Part shown: piece by piece, positions 1-7,035 of the stretch | How the letters are laid out: each line of letters begins with the position of its first letter | Position numbering within the stretch: position 1 is the stretch's first letter | From: Schaalia canis | Lineage (GTDB): Bacteria; Actinomycetota; Actinomycetes; Actinomycetales; Actinomycetaceae | Length of the DNA: 64,000 nucleotides | Assembly (NCBI RefSeq): GCF_003858455.1 | Contig: NZ_RQZF01000010.1 | Span: 20,825-84,824, forward strand | Direction: 5' to 3' | Program-made: the position numbers and the translations under genes | Notes under the pieces: model-generated | Told to the model about the DNA's origin: nothing | The model's input: the letters and a program-made list of their open reading frames with translations, nothing else | Databases searched by the model: none

Positions 1-476
1 GCGCCGAAGGCTTTCATAGAGGGGGGAATGTTCGGGATCTGAACGGATGCCAAAGCCCCTTGCATGACACCGTTGAATACTGAGGCAGTGCCCAGGGTGA
101 TGATCAGTGTGGGTACGGTCAGGCGTGAGGTGAATAAGCCGTTGAAGGCGCCAAGGAGGGCACCTAGTGCCATGGCCATGAGGAAGGGAATGATGACGGG
201 TCCTTCAAAGCCTTGGTCGACGAGGAATCGCGTGGTGGCGTACACCGCGAGCGAAGCCAGGGCTGGGAAGGACACGTCGATGCCGCCGGAGACGAGGACC
301 AGGTGGGTGCCGATGGCGAAGAGGCCGGGTACGACCATGGCGTTGGCGATGTCGACGAGGTTATTGCTGGTGAAAAACTGGCCCGAGCGCGCCTGAATGA
401 TCAGGGCGACGGCGAGGATGACGAGTGCGACGTAGAACTCGTTGGAGCGCAGTAGGCGTGAGCGGAGTTTATTCAT
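1..476 (-). CDS. Sugar ABC transporter permease, RbsC type (partial, C-terminus off the left edge)
   Basis: Membrane component of a ribose/rhamnose-type ABC importer (BPD_transp_2 family). Only about 158 N-terminal residues are visible; the reading frame is open to base 1. After a short basic N-terminus (MNKLRSRLLRS) there are hydrophobic spans, and the sequence SGGIDVS matches the family hallmark usually written TGGIDLS. The start ATG lies one base after the TGA of the upstream ATPase gene, so the two are translationally coupled. It is the last visible gene of a minus-strand operon running ribokinase, binding protein, ATPase, permease. Substrate is not fixed by sequence; the neighbouring ribokinase suggests ribose or another pentose. 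Confidence 0.85.
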   Translation of the reverse strand, partial: MNKLRSRLLRSNEFYVALVILAVALIIQARSGQFFTSNNLVDIANAMVVPGLFAIGTHLVLVSGGIDVSFPALASLAVYATTRFLVDQGFEGPVIIPFLMAMALGALLGAFNGLFTSRLTVPTLIITLGTASVFNGVMQGALASVQIPNIPPSMKAFG

Positions 477-477
477 G

Positions 478-2004
478 TCACTTCACTCCTTCAAGGTCGG
501 CGTCGGAGGCGATCATGTCGGATAGTTCTTTTTCGGAGGTGGTCGCGGGGTTGGCCTCGCCAGAGAGTCGCCCGGCTTTCATGATGAGGAGGCGGTTGCA
601 GTTGTCGAGGACTTCGGCGATGTCGTCGGAGATGATGATGACGGCCATGCCTTGGGCGGCTAGCTCGCGGATGATGCTGTGGATTGTGTGTTTGGAGCCG
701 ATGTCGACGCCTACGGTTGGGCCGTTGAGGATGAGGACGTCGGGTTTTTGGGCGAGCCATTTAGCGAGGACGACTTTTTGTTGGTTGCCGCCGGAGAGGG
801 TGTTGACAGCGTTGGTGGGGTCTTTGGTGGCCACGCCAATGTCTGCTACCCAGCGGTGTTGTTCGGCGGTCATGGCGTCTCGGTCGAGGATGCCGAGGGC
901 GCCGGCGAAGTTGTCCATGATGGAGACGGTGATGTTGGAGCCGATGGAGCGTTCGAGGAAGAGGCCTTCGGTGAGGCGGTCTTCGGGGACGTAGGCGATG
1001 CCTGCTTTCATGGCGTCACCGACGTTGTTGAAGGTGACGTTTTCGCCTTTGAGGGTGAGTGTGCCTGAGTCGATGCCGTAGGCGCCAAAGAGTGCCATGG
1101 CGAGTTCGGTGCGGCCTGAGCCGAGCAGTCCGGTGATGCCGAGGATTTCTCCGCCGTGCAGGTCGAAGGACACGTCGCTGAAGGCGCCTTCGAGGCTGAT
1201 GTTTCGGGCGGAGAGAACGGGTGCGGGGCTGAGTTCGCCGGGGATGAAGCGGCTTTCGTCGAAGTCGCGTCCGGTCATGTAGCGGGCGAAGGAGCGCCGG
1301 TCGAGTTCGTGTTTGTCGCAGGTGATGATGTGTTGACCGTTTCGGATGATGGTGAAGCGGTCGGCGATTTCGAAGACCTCTTCGAGTTTGTGGGAGACGA
1401 AGAGGATTGCCATGCCTCGTTTTTGTAGTTCGAGGACGATGCTGAAGAGTGCTGCGACTTCGCGTTTGGTGAGCGCTGTGGTGGGTTCGTCCATGATGAG
1501 CAGCTTGGCGTCGCTGACGAGGGCGCGGCAGATGGCGACGAGCTGCTTGTCGGCAACTGAGAGGTCTCCAACGCGGGCATCAAGGTCGATGGTGATGCCG
1601 ATGGTGGCGAGGGCTTTTTGGGCGATTTGGCGGAAGCGTTTCCAGTTGGCGATTTTCCGTCCGGCGGCGACTTCGCTATTCAGGGCGAGGTTTTCCATGA
1701 CCGTGAGGTTGGGGAAGACGGAAAAGTCTTGGTAGATGACTTGTACGCCAGCGTCGATAGCTTCTAGGGGGGTCATTTTTTCAAAGCTGCGCCCGGCGAT
1801 GGTGATGGTGCCTGAGTCGGGGGCGTGCACGCCGGAGATGACTTTGATGAGGGTGGATTTCCCGGAGCCGTTTTCGCCGGCGAGGCAGTGGATTTCGCCG
1901 GGGGCAATGTCGAGGTTAATGTCTTTGAGGGCGTGGACGCCCTTGAAAGACTTGTTGATTTGCGACACCGAAATCAGTGGTGTGGCAGTGTGTTGTTCGG
2001 TCAT
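478..2004 (-). CDS. Sugar ABC transporter ATP-binding protein, RbsA/MglA type
   Basis: Cytoplasmic ATPase of about 508 residues with two tandem ABC domains, as usual for the monosaccharide (CUT2) importers. The first domain has Walker A GENGSGKS and Walker B LLIMDEP but a degenerate signature (LSVADKQ). The second has a degenerate P-loop (GLLGSGRTE) and a proper signature LSGGNQQKV. This asymmetric degeneration is characteristic of RbsA-like proteins. An upstream in-frame extension of 31 codons exists, but the ATG at 2004 is preferred because GGAAAG precedes it at suitable distance and the ABC domain begins shortly after. It is separated from the binding-protein gene by a 12-13 bp hairpin. 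Confidence 0.9.
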   Translation of the reverse strand: MTEQHTATPLISVSQINKSFKGVHALKDINLDIAPGEIHCLAGENGSGKSTLIKVISGVHAPDSGTITIAGRSFEKMTPLEAIDAGVQVIYQDFSVFPNLTVMENLALNSEVAAGRKIANWKRFRQIAQKALATIGITIDLDARVGDLSVADKQLVAICRALVSDAKLLIMDEPTTALTKREVAALFSIVLELQKRGMAILFVSHKLEEVFEIADRFTIIRNGQHIITCDKHELDRRSFARYMTGRDFDESRFIPGELSPAPVLSARNISLEGAFSDVSFDLHGGEILGITGLLGSGRTELAMALFGAYGIDSGTLTLKGENVTFNNVGDAMKAGIAYVPEDRLTEGLFLERSIGSNITVSIMDNFAGALGILDRDAMTAEQHRWVADIGVATKDPTNAVNTLSGGNQQKVVLAKWLAQKPDVLILNGPTVGVDIGSKHTIHSIIRELAAQGMAVIIISDDIAEVLDNCNRLLIMKAGRLSGEANPATTSEKELSDMIASDADLEGVK

Positions 2005-2074
2005 GGGGCCGCTCTTTCCAACAGTAACCGTGGTGCCCGCGTCGTTGCGGGCCGGATCGTGAGGGGGTGAGTTG

Positions 2075-2105
2075 TGGGCCGGGTGAGTGTAGCTCACCCG
2101 GCCCA
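2075..2105 (-). terminator. Intercistronic hairpin between binding-protein and ATPase genes
   Basis: Perfect inverted repeat GGGCCGGGTGAG / CTCACCCGGCCC with a 5-base loop, extendable by one T-A pair. No strong T-tract follows, so it is more likely a partial terminator or mRNA-stabilising hairpin that raises binding-protein expression over the downstream ATPase and permease. Confidence 0.65.
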
Positions 2106-2120
2106 GTGGCTCAGAGGGGG

Positions 2121-3185
2121 TTAGAAGCCGAAGCTGTCAACGTTGTCTTTGTTGATGGTGATCCAGCCGTTGCCTTCGAGGACCTTGGTGGAGCCTTCAG
2201 CGAACTTCATGTTTTCGTAGCCGGGGACGCCCAGGTTGATGCCGTCCTTGACTTCTTCGCCGTTGAGGATCTTATTGGCCAGGGAAGCCATGGCGTAGCC
2301 GGCGTCGGCGGGATCCCACAGGGTGAGGGCCGAGACGAGGTCCTTCTTGAGGATTTCAGCGTTGGCGGCGGGCATGCCGGTGCCTGCGGTGAAGACCTTG
2401 CCGGTCAGGCCGAGTTCTTCGATGGCGCGGGCGACGCCGGGGGCGTCGAAGGAGGAGGTGCCCATGATGCCCTTCAGTTCGGGGTAGGTCTTGAGCAGTT
2501 CCTTTGCGGCCTGGTAGGCGCTTTCGCCGTCGTCGTTGGATTCGACGCGGGGGTTGGCTTCCAGGAGGGTCATCTTGGGGTAGGTCTTCTTGGCGTGTTC
2601 GACGCCGCCGTCTGCCCATTCGTTGTGGGAGGCGTTGGTGACGTGGCCGACCATGGTGGTGTAGACGCCTTCTTCACCCATGGCTTTGGCGAGGTTGTCC
2701 ATGATGAACGCGCCGTAGGCCGAGTTGTTGAAGGCTTCGATGTCGTACATGGTGTTTTCTTGCGAGGCGCCTTCGTGGGTGATGACGATGATGCCCGCAT
2801 CCATGGCTTCCTTGAGGACGGGCTCAAGCACGCCTGGGTCAACGGGGACGACGCCGATGGCGGAGACACCCTGGGCGATGAGGTCTTGGATGACCTGTGC
2901 CTGCTGGGTGGCGTCTGTTTCGGCGGGGCCTTTTTGGTAGGCGTTGATGCCGGTGTCTTCAGCGAACTTTTTGACGCCGGTTTCCATGCGCACGAACCAG
3001 GGGTTGGTGGAGTCCTTGGGGACGATGACGATGGAGTGGTCACCGCTGCTCGCTGCGGGTGCGGGAGTTGCGCCGTCGGCGCTGGAGGTTCCTGTGTCAC
3101 TGCCGCCGGTGGTGCAGGCGGTGAGGGTGAGGCCCAGGGCTGCTGCTGCAACGAGGGCATTGCGGGAGAACTTTGTGAGCTTCAT
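2121..3185 (-). CDS. Sugar ABC transporter substrate-binding lipoprotein, LsrB/RhaS-like
   Basis: Extracytoplasmic binding protein of 354 residues. The N-terminus is a lipoprotein signal with lipobox LTAC and lipidated Cys24, followed by a Ser/Ala/Gly-rich linker and then a type 1 periplasmic-binding fold starting HSIVIVPKD. Motifs such as TNPWF near the start and VVPVDPGVLEPVL fit the RhaS/LsrB/RbsB group. The ATG at 3185 is chosen because AGGAAAAG precedes it; an 85-codon in-frame upstream extension lacks a signal peptide at its start. The first gene of the importer proper; a palindromic operator candidate lies about 170 bases upstream. Sugar specificity is not decidable here. Confidence 0.88.
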   Translation of the reverse strand: MKLTKFSRNALVAAAALGLTLTACTTGGSDTGTSSADGATPAPAASSGDHSIVIVPKDSTNPWFVRMETGVKKFAEDTGINAYQKGPAETDATQQAQVIQDLIAQGVSAIGVVPVDPGVLEPVLKEAMDAGIIVITHEGASQENTMYDIEAFNNSAYGAFIMDNLAKAMGEEGVYTTMVGHVTNASHNEWADGGVEHAKKTYPKMTLLEANPRVESNDDGESAYQAAKELLKTYPELKGIMGTSSFDAPGVARAIEELGLTGKVFTAGTGMPAANAEILKKDLVSALTLWDPADAGYAMASLANKILNGEEVKDGINLGVPGYENMKFAEGSTKVLEGNGWITINKDNVDSFGF

Positions 3186-3355
3186 ATTCTTTTCCTGTGA
3201 TCTATCGGCGTTGACAGAAGGTGCCTGGCCGTCTTTGGCCGGGTATGAGAGCGAGAGGCTCTGTGCCGTCGCGCTACTGTGCGCGGGAGGCTTGGCATGA
3301 GGATACCGGCTCCAATCCTCAAAAGTGTGGGAGAAGGTACACAAAAATTCAAGCG

Positions 3356-3368
3356 TGCAAAATTTGCA
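3356..3368. promoter_or_regulatory. Candidate LacI-type operator upstream of the sugar importer
   Basis: TGCAAAATTTGCA is a perfect 6-1-6 inverted repeat in the 361-base gap 3186-3546. The octamer GCGTGCAA that includes its left edge recurs at 3433-3440. Small AT-centred palindromes of this size are typical of LacI-family operators. No regulator gene adjoins it in the window. The rest of the gap shows no open frame worth calling. Confidence 0.35.
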
Positions 3369-3546
3369 TAGAGGAAAGCGGGTGCTATTCCCTGCAATTG
3401 TGCCGATGCCACCCCTTTTCCCTTGAAAAATAGCGTGCAATCGTTATCATTCCGAGATGATTTGGATGCCCCAATCGCACCAAAAAATTCACCTAATGAC
3501 GGCCGAAAGAACGGAGTTTCTTCCCAAGAAGAGGGGCGCCTCAGAA

Positions 3547-4464
3547 TCAGTGTTCAGCGAGCCACTCTTTAAACTCAGCAGCCGTCGCATACGAGGTCTG
3601 CGTGCCGTGGCCTGTCACCGAATGAGCCGCGTAGGCGTTGGCTGTCCGTAAAGAGTCCTCAATGCTTCGCCCGTCAGTGATGCAATGGGCAAAGCATCCG
3701 ATGAAGGCATCCCCCGCCCCCACGGTATCGACGGCGTTGACGCTCAACTGCGGTACGTGTAGTTCCTCGCCATGTGAGCCCAGCCAGAGAACGCCGCGCT
3801 CACCCATGGTGACGATGACGTTGCCGCATCCTGAAGCCAGCAGGGTGCGGGCGGCCTCGCGAATCTCATCAAGGTTGCTTACCGGCATGTCGGTGAGCAG
3901 AGCAAGCTCGGTTTCATTGGGCATGAAGTATTCACAGCGGGCCACCCACTCCACTTCGAGTTCCTTCGTTGCGGGGGCGGGATTCAGCAGTACGGGCACG
4001 TTCAGTCGATTGCCCAGGGCAATAGCTGCGCGAACAGTGTCGAGGTGAATCTCTAATTGCAGAACAATCAGTTCGCAGCGGGCAATATCCTCTGCTGCGG
4101 CTTCAAGATCGTCGGGGGTGAGGGCGTTGTTTGCGCCCTTGACGATAATGACGGAGTTACGAGCTTGGGGGTCAACGAAGATCGGGGCAACGCCAGAGGC
4201 GCCGGGCACCTGCTTGACGTAGCGGGTGTCAATGCCGTTATCGCGATAGTTCTGCATGGTGGAGTTGGCAAAGAGGTCATCTCCTACGCAGGTCACCATG
4301 AGGATTGAGGAGCCCAGGCGGGCGGCGGCAATGGCCTGGTTGGATCCTTTTCCACCAAAGCCGAGGCGGAAGTCGGGGGCCTCAATGGTTTCGCCTTCTT
4401 CGGGCATGCGGGTGATGTAGGTGATGAGGTCAATATTGTTTGAACCGATGACTGCGATGTCCAC
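3547..4464 (-). CDS. rbsK: Ribokinase
   Basis: PfkB-family sugar kinase, 305 residues, predicted to phosphorylate D-ribose to ribose 5-phosphate with ATP in the cytoplasm. It carries the N-terminal glycine-rich signature GGKGSNQAIAAARLG and the C-terminal anion-hole/catalytic signature DTVGAGDAF with the general-base Asp. The start is taken as GTG at 4464, preceded by AAGGAG at 8 bases; a longer in-frame reading from 4647 would add 61 residues with no homology look. It is followed on the same strand, after 361 bases, by the sugar importer, which supports a role in using the imported sugar. Related kinases for deoxyribose or other pentoses cannot be excluded. Confidence 0.85.
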   Translation of the reverse strand: MDIAVIGSNNIDLITYITRMPEEGETIEAPDFRLGFGGKGSNQAIAAARLGSSILMVTCVGDDLFANSTMQNYRDNGIDTRYVKQVPGASGVAPIFVDPQARNSVIIVKGANNALTPDDLEAAAEDIARCELIVLQLEIHLDTVRAAIALGNRLNVPVLLNPAPATKELEVEWVARCEYFMPNETELALLTDMPVSNLDEIREAARTLLASGCGNVIVTMGERGVLWLGSHGEELHVPQLSVNAVDTVGAGDAFIGCFAHCITDGRSIEDSLRTANAYAAHSVTGHGTQTSYATAAEFKEWLAEH

Positions 4465-4792
4465 GGTCGGTCTCCTTGTGGCGGTGAGTCCTGTCAGGCA
4501 CACGTCGGTGTATGCGCTGCATGTTGTATGTGACAAGGACAGTACTACAGGCGATCGGGTGTGCGCTCTTTCTTCGCGCACAATCGACCGACTTTCGCCA
4601 GGAATGAGGAGGGTGCGTGGGGTACATAGGGGTCTGCTGTGGGACAAAATGAATTGACCTGCGCAAATATTTATGCGCCACGCTTACATGTAGATTGCGG
4701 CGTTTTATGGGGGAAAAATTCCTGTCTGAGACGGCACAAATCATGTAACATGTCACAAGAATCAACAAGCAGTCCGGTGAAGGGGAGCCACA
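4465..4792. other. Divergent intergenic region between rbsK and the unknown lipoprotein
   Basis: No gene is seen in these 328 bases. They must hold the rbsK promoter (minus) and that of the lipoprotein (plus). The imperfect palindrome TGTAACATGTCACA at 4744-4757, matching its reverse complement at 12 of 14 positions, lies about 40 bases upstream of the lipoprotein start and could be a regulator site. Confidence 0.4.
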
Positions 4793-5839
4793 ATGTCAAC
4801 CAGCTACACTCACTCGATACATAATCCGTTGCTCTTGTGGCGCCCCCTGGTAGTTGCAAGCGCCATCCTGGCGCTCTCTACTTTGTCTGGCTGTGCCTCG
4901 ACGAATGCATCGTCTGACGACTTCGCGACGCAAAGCACCGAGGTCGTAGAAACACCAGAAAGCGACGCGACGACAGAAACTGAACAGCCACAAGCAGAGT
5001 ACAAGAAGCCAGAAAACCGACCGGACTATAAAGAGGTGATCGATAATTGGTATAAACAGGATATAGAAGTAACTCAAGTAATTGGTGAAAGTGACACCGA
5101 CGAAGACCTTGAGAAACGGGCACAGTTTATTGCGGCGCTATATCTTAAGCATACAGAAGAGGACTCTAGACAAGTTTTGCAAAATAATTACGTTGGACTA
5201 GACGACCGCCTCGACAACAGCGCTAATCCAATATTTGGTAGCGACATACTTACATGCAGTGACAAAGATCTCAATTCGGCACTAAGCGCTCAATATCTAT
5301 TCCCTGTATTAGCAAATCTTGAGGCGTTTCATAATGGCAAGCAAGATAGGGTACAGGAGATTAACTATAAGACTTTTCACGCGCTCAAGGGGCATATCAG
5401 GCCGTACCCAAACTCCGAGAGCCTAGGGTTTGAGCGAGCACATTTCCATGCTTTGCTACAAGATCCAAACGAAGAGCCGACTCAGCCAGAAACGCGAACC
5501 GTACGCATCTCTGACGAGGATGTGGCAGTGATCGGCATTCTTGAGAATGGATACAAGCCACCTGTAAGTGAAAAATATCCAACATTTTGGGTTAAAGTCA
5601 CTCCGAAGGATGGCAATCCTCATAATATTGCACTTATCCAGGCGGTAACTGCCGTATCGTTGAGTGATGCAGCGGGTCAGATTCCAGACTTTAATGGTAA
5701 CACGCGAATCATGGAGGCTCTTATAAACCCAGAGGACTATCCGGTTTCGTTTGGGCACCCTAAGTCAGAGGTAACGATCCCTGTTATTCGGACTGGTTAT
5801 GTGGTTACACTTGATAAGCTGCCCGACAGTCTGAAGTAA
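4793..5839 (+). CDS. Unknown lipoprotein
   Basis: A 348-residue protein I do not recognise. Residues 1-34 form a lipoprotein signal ending in the lipobox LSGC (Cys34). An acidic, Glu/Thr-rich linker follows (residues about 45-70), then a soluble domain with no membrane segment. The start is supported by AGGGGAG 6 bases upstream. Base composition and codon use differ from neighbours: many A/T-ending codons, including ata and aga, in a chromosome that otherwise prefers G/C third bases. This and its position in a decayed islet next to tRNA-Ser suggest recent acquisition. No transport, enzymatic or immunity function can be assigned. Confidence 0.7.
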   Translation: MSTSYTHSIHNPLLLWRPLVVASAILALSTLSGCASTNASSDDFATQSTEVVETPESDATTETEQPQAEYKKPENRPDYKEVIDNWYKQDIEVTQVIGESDTDEDLEKRAQFIAALYLKHTEEDSRQVLQNNYVGLDDRLDNSANPIFGSDILTCSDKDLNSALSAQYLFPVLANLEAFHNGKQDRVQEINYKTFHALKGHIRPYPNSESLGFERAHFHALLQDPNEEPTQPETRTVRISDEDVAVIGILENGYKPPVSEKYPTFWVKVTPKDGNPHNIALIQAVTAVSLSDAAGQIPDFNGNTRIMEALINPEDYPVSFGHPKSEVTIPVIRTGYVVTLDKLPDSLK

Positions 5840-5859
5840 ACCTGAGTCGATATATTTAT

Positions 5860-5896
5860 TATTCATAAGCACATTGGTATCATGTGCTTATGAATA
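5860..5896. repeat. Perfect 15-bp inverted repeat with 7-base loop
   Basis: Arms TATTCATAAGCACAT (5860-5874) and its exact reverse complement (5882-5896). It begins 20 bases after the lipoprotein stop codon. It could act as a factor-independent hairpin terminator in either direction, but the AT-rich arms and lack of a T-tract also fit a site for a DNA-binding protein or a relic mobile-element end. Confidence 0.6.
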
Positions 5897-5970
5897 TGTG
5901 GCGACGACTTTTGCTGCCAGTCTTTATTCTGATTACTATCTCCGCCGCATACAGACAGTCATATATCTGA
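5890..5970 (+). CDS. Possible 26-residue hydrophobic peptide
   Basis: Frame MNMWRRLLLPVFILITIS... with a basic start, one hydrophobic segment and a stop at 5968-5970. It starts inside the right arm of the inverted repeat and has no convincing ribosome-binding site. It may be chance or a remnant; listed because the charge and hydrophobic pattern resembles a small membrane peptide. Confidence 0.15.
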   Translation: MNMWRRLLLPVFILITISAAYRQSYI

Positions 5971-6303
5971 CTATTCGTACCCTTGAGTGACAGCATCTCG
6001 CATGGCCGGAGCTTGCTCTTTGATGACGGTACGGAACCGTTCAGTTACTGCGGCAGTTTGCTCCTGGAGGAGCGCGTACCCAGCAGCACATGTAGCCGCT
6101 TTGAAGGCTCGGTGCCACTCCGCATGCTTCATTCAAGACGGAGACTGCCTACTTCTGGCCTCTATCACACCCGCCTCATACTGCGGCAAGCGCTCGACTG
6201 AGCCTGTCTACGCCCTCTCGCCTGTGACAGCACCCTCGCAAACATGCGTCTTGTTGTTCAAACTGCCCCGCACGCGACGCAGAATTAACAACAAGACGCA
6301 GGA
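5971..6303 (-). pseudogene. Decayed minus-strand coding remnant
   Basis: Reading the minus strand from about 6300 down to the TAG at 5971-5973, one frame keeps protein-like composition across two nonsense codons: a piece ending THVCEGAVTGERA, then TGSVERLPQYEAGVIEARSR plus a few residues, then a 53-residue open piece starting MKHAEWHRAFKAATCAAGY at 6132. The last stop is immediately followed in frame by that ATG, which points to a TGG or similar codon mutated to TGA rather than to separate genes. The original product is not recognised. Confidence 0.35.
6245..6300. repeat. Perfect 14-bp inverted repeat with 28-base spacer
   Basis: TGCGTCTTGTTGTT at 6245-6258 and its exact reverse complement at 6287-6300. 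It sits inside the decayed region next to tRNA-Ser. It could be a terminator-like hairpin or a relic of a mobile-element end. Confidence 0.55.
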
Positions 6304-6447
6304 TTAGTGAGCAAGTGCCTCATCGGTGAACACGTCGGCACCTGGATACTCAAACACCCCTAACCGCTCACGGGCGTCCTGTTGCCATTTCTGGGGGGTA
6401 TGCGGTGAGCAAACTGCAATGCGGTGTGCAAAGCCGAGGGAAGGCAT
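6304..6447 (-). CDS. 47-residue unknown protein or C-terminal remnant
   Basis: Frame from ATG at 6447 to TAA at 6304-6306, starting MPSLGFAHRIAVCS and ending GVFEYPGADVFTDEALAH. The composition looks coding, especially the acidic/aromatic C-terminus, but the start lies directly in the tail of the tRNA-Ser terminator. It may be the end of a larger gene truncated when the tRNA-side junction formed. No family recognised. Confidence 0.3.
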   Translation of the reverse strand: MPSLGFAHRIAVCSPHTPQKWQQDARERLGVFEYPGADVFTDEALAH

Positions 6448-6484
6448 GTAAAAGCCCCGCGATTCCAGAAGGAAGCGCGGGGCT
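6445..6484 (-). terminator. Terminator of tRNA-Ser(GCT)
   Basis: Stem AGCCCCGCG (6453-6461) with CGCGGGGCT (6476-6484), with an inner TTCC/GGAA pairing, and a short T-rich run on the minus strand just beyond. It lies three bases beyond the encoded CCA of the tRNA. Confidence 0.75.
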
Positions 6485-6486
6485 GC

Positions 6487-6576
6487 TGGCGGAGCTGGCG
6501 GGATTTGAACCCGCGAGGGGCGAACACCCCAACCTCCTTAGCAGGGAGGCGCACTAGGCCACTATGCGACAGCTCC
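6487..6576 (-). tRNA. tRNA-Ser (anticodon GCT)
   Basis: Ninety bases including an encoded 3' CCA. The acceptor begins GGAGCTG, the anticodon arm is CCTCC-CTGCTAA-GGAGG giving anticodon GCT, a long class II variable arm is present, and the T arm contains GGTTCAAATCC. The flank 3' of this gene is the decayed islet, so its 3' end may once have been an integration site. Confidence 0.96.
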
Positions 6577-6659
6577 AGTGACGACCACTTTAGCGGGCTG
6601 GGCGCATGAAGAGGAAATCCGTGGGATTGCCTCATGCATTCAGCCGTAAAATAGTCGCT

Positions 6660-6749
6660 TGGCGGAGGGCGAGGGATTCGAACCCCCGGTGCCATTGCTG
6701 ACACAGTGGTTTTCAAGACCACCACCTTCGGCCGCTCGGTCAGCCCTCC
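6660..6749 (-). tRNA. tRNA-Ser (anticodon TGA)
   Basis: Ninety bases with encoded CCA. The acceptor begins GGAGGGCT, the anticodon loop CTTGAAA gives TGA, and there is a long variable arm and a GGTTCGAATCC T arm. It lies 83 bases upstream of the tRNA-Ser(GCT) gene on the same strand, so the two may be cotranscribed. Confidence 0.96.
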
Positions 6750-7035
6750 AGCGGGATTAAGTGTACCTTACCTGCGTGCGATCGTTTTCCACAGGGCAAA
6801 ATCTGGTTGAAGGTCACAACCTGTGAGGGGATGTGTGCGCCGTGATGTGGCATAAATCCGGCGAAGCGCCGAATATTAGTGTGTATCCACACTGTTCGCA
6901 GGGTATTTTGTACCCTGTGAGCACTGCTTTTGATCCATGTGGTCAAAATGTTCAAGTGGTGTGACCAGTGGCCGACGCCTTCGGGCACGGTCTTTTTCTC
7001 TGCAAACACGGTCAATCATGTCCAACGGAGGTCAC

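Noticed and set aside
2067..3200. 377-codon open frame on the plus strand over the sugar-binding protein
   Set aside because: Antisense shadow with Gly/Val/Asp-rich composition typical of the complement of biased codons; no initiation signal or domain.
5971..6303. Selenocysteine or programmed readthrough at the in-frame TGA
   Set aside because: No SECIS-like element was recognised and a second stop (TAG) interrupts the same frame; decay is simpler.
6487..6576. Duplicated tRNA-Ser 3' end marking an attachment site
   Set aside because: The last bases of the gene are not repeated within the adjoining islet, so no att pair can be claimed.
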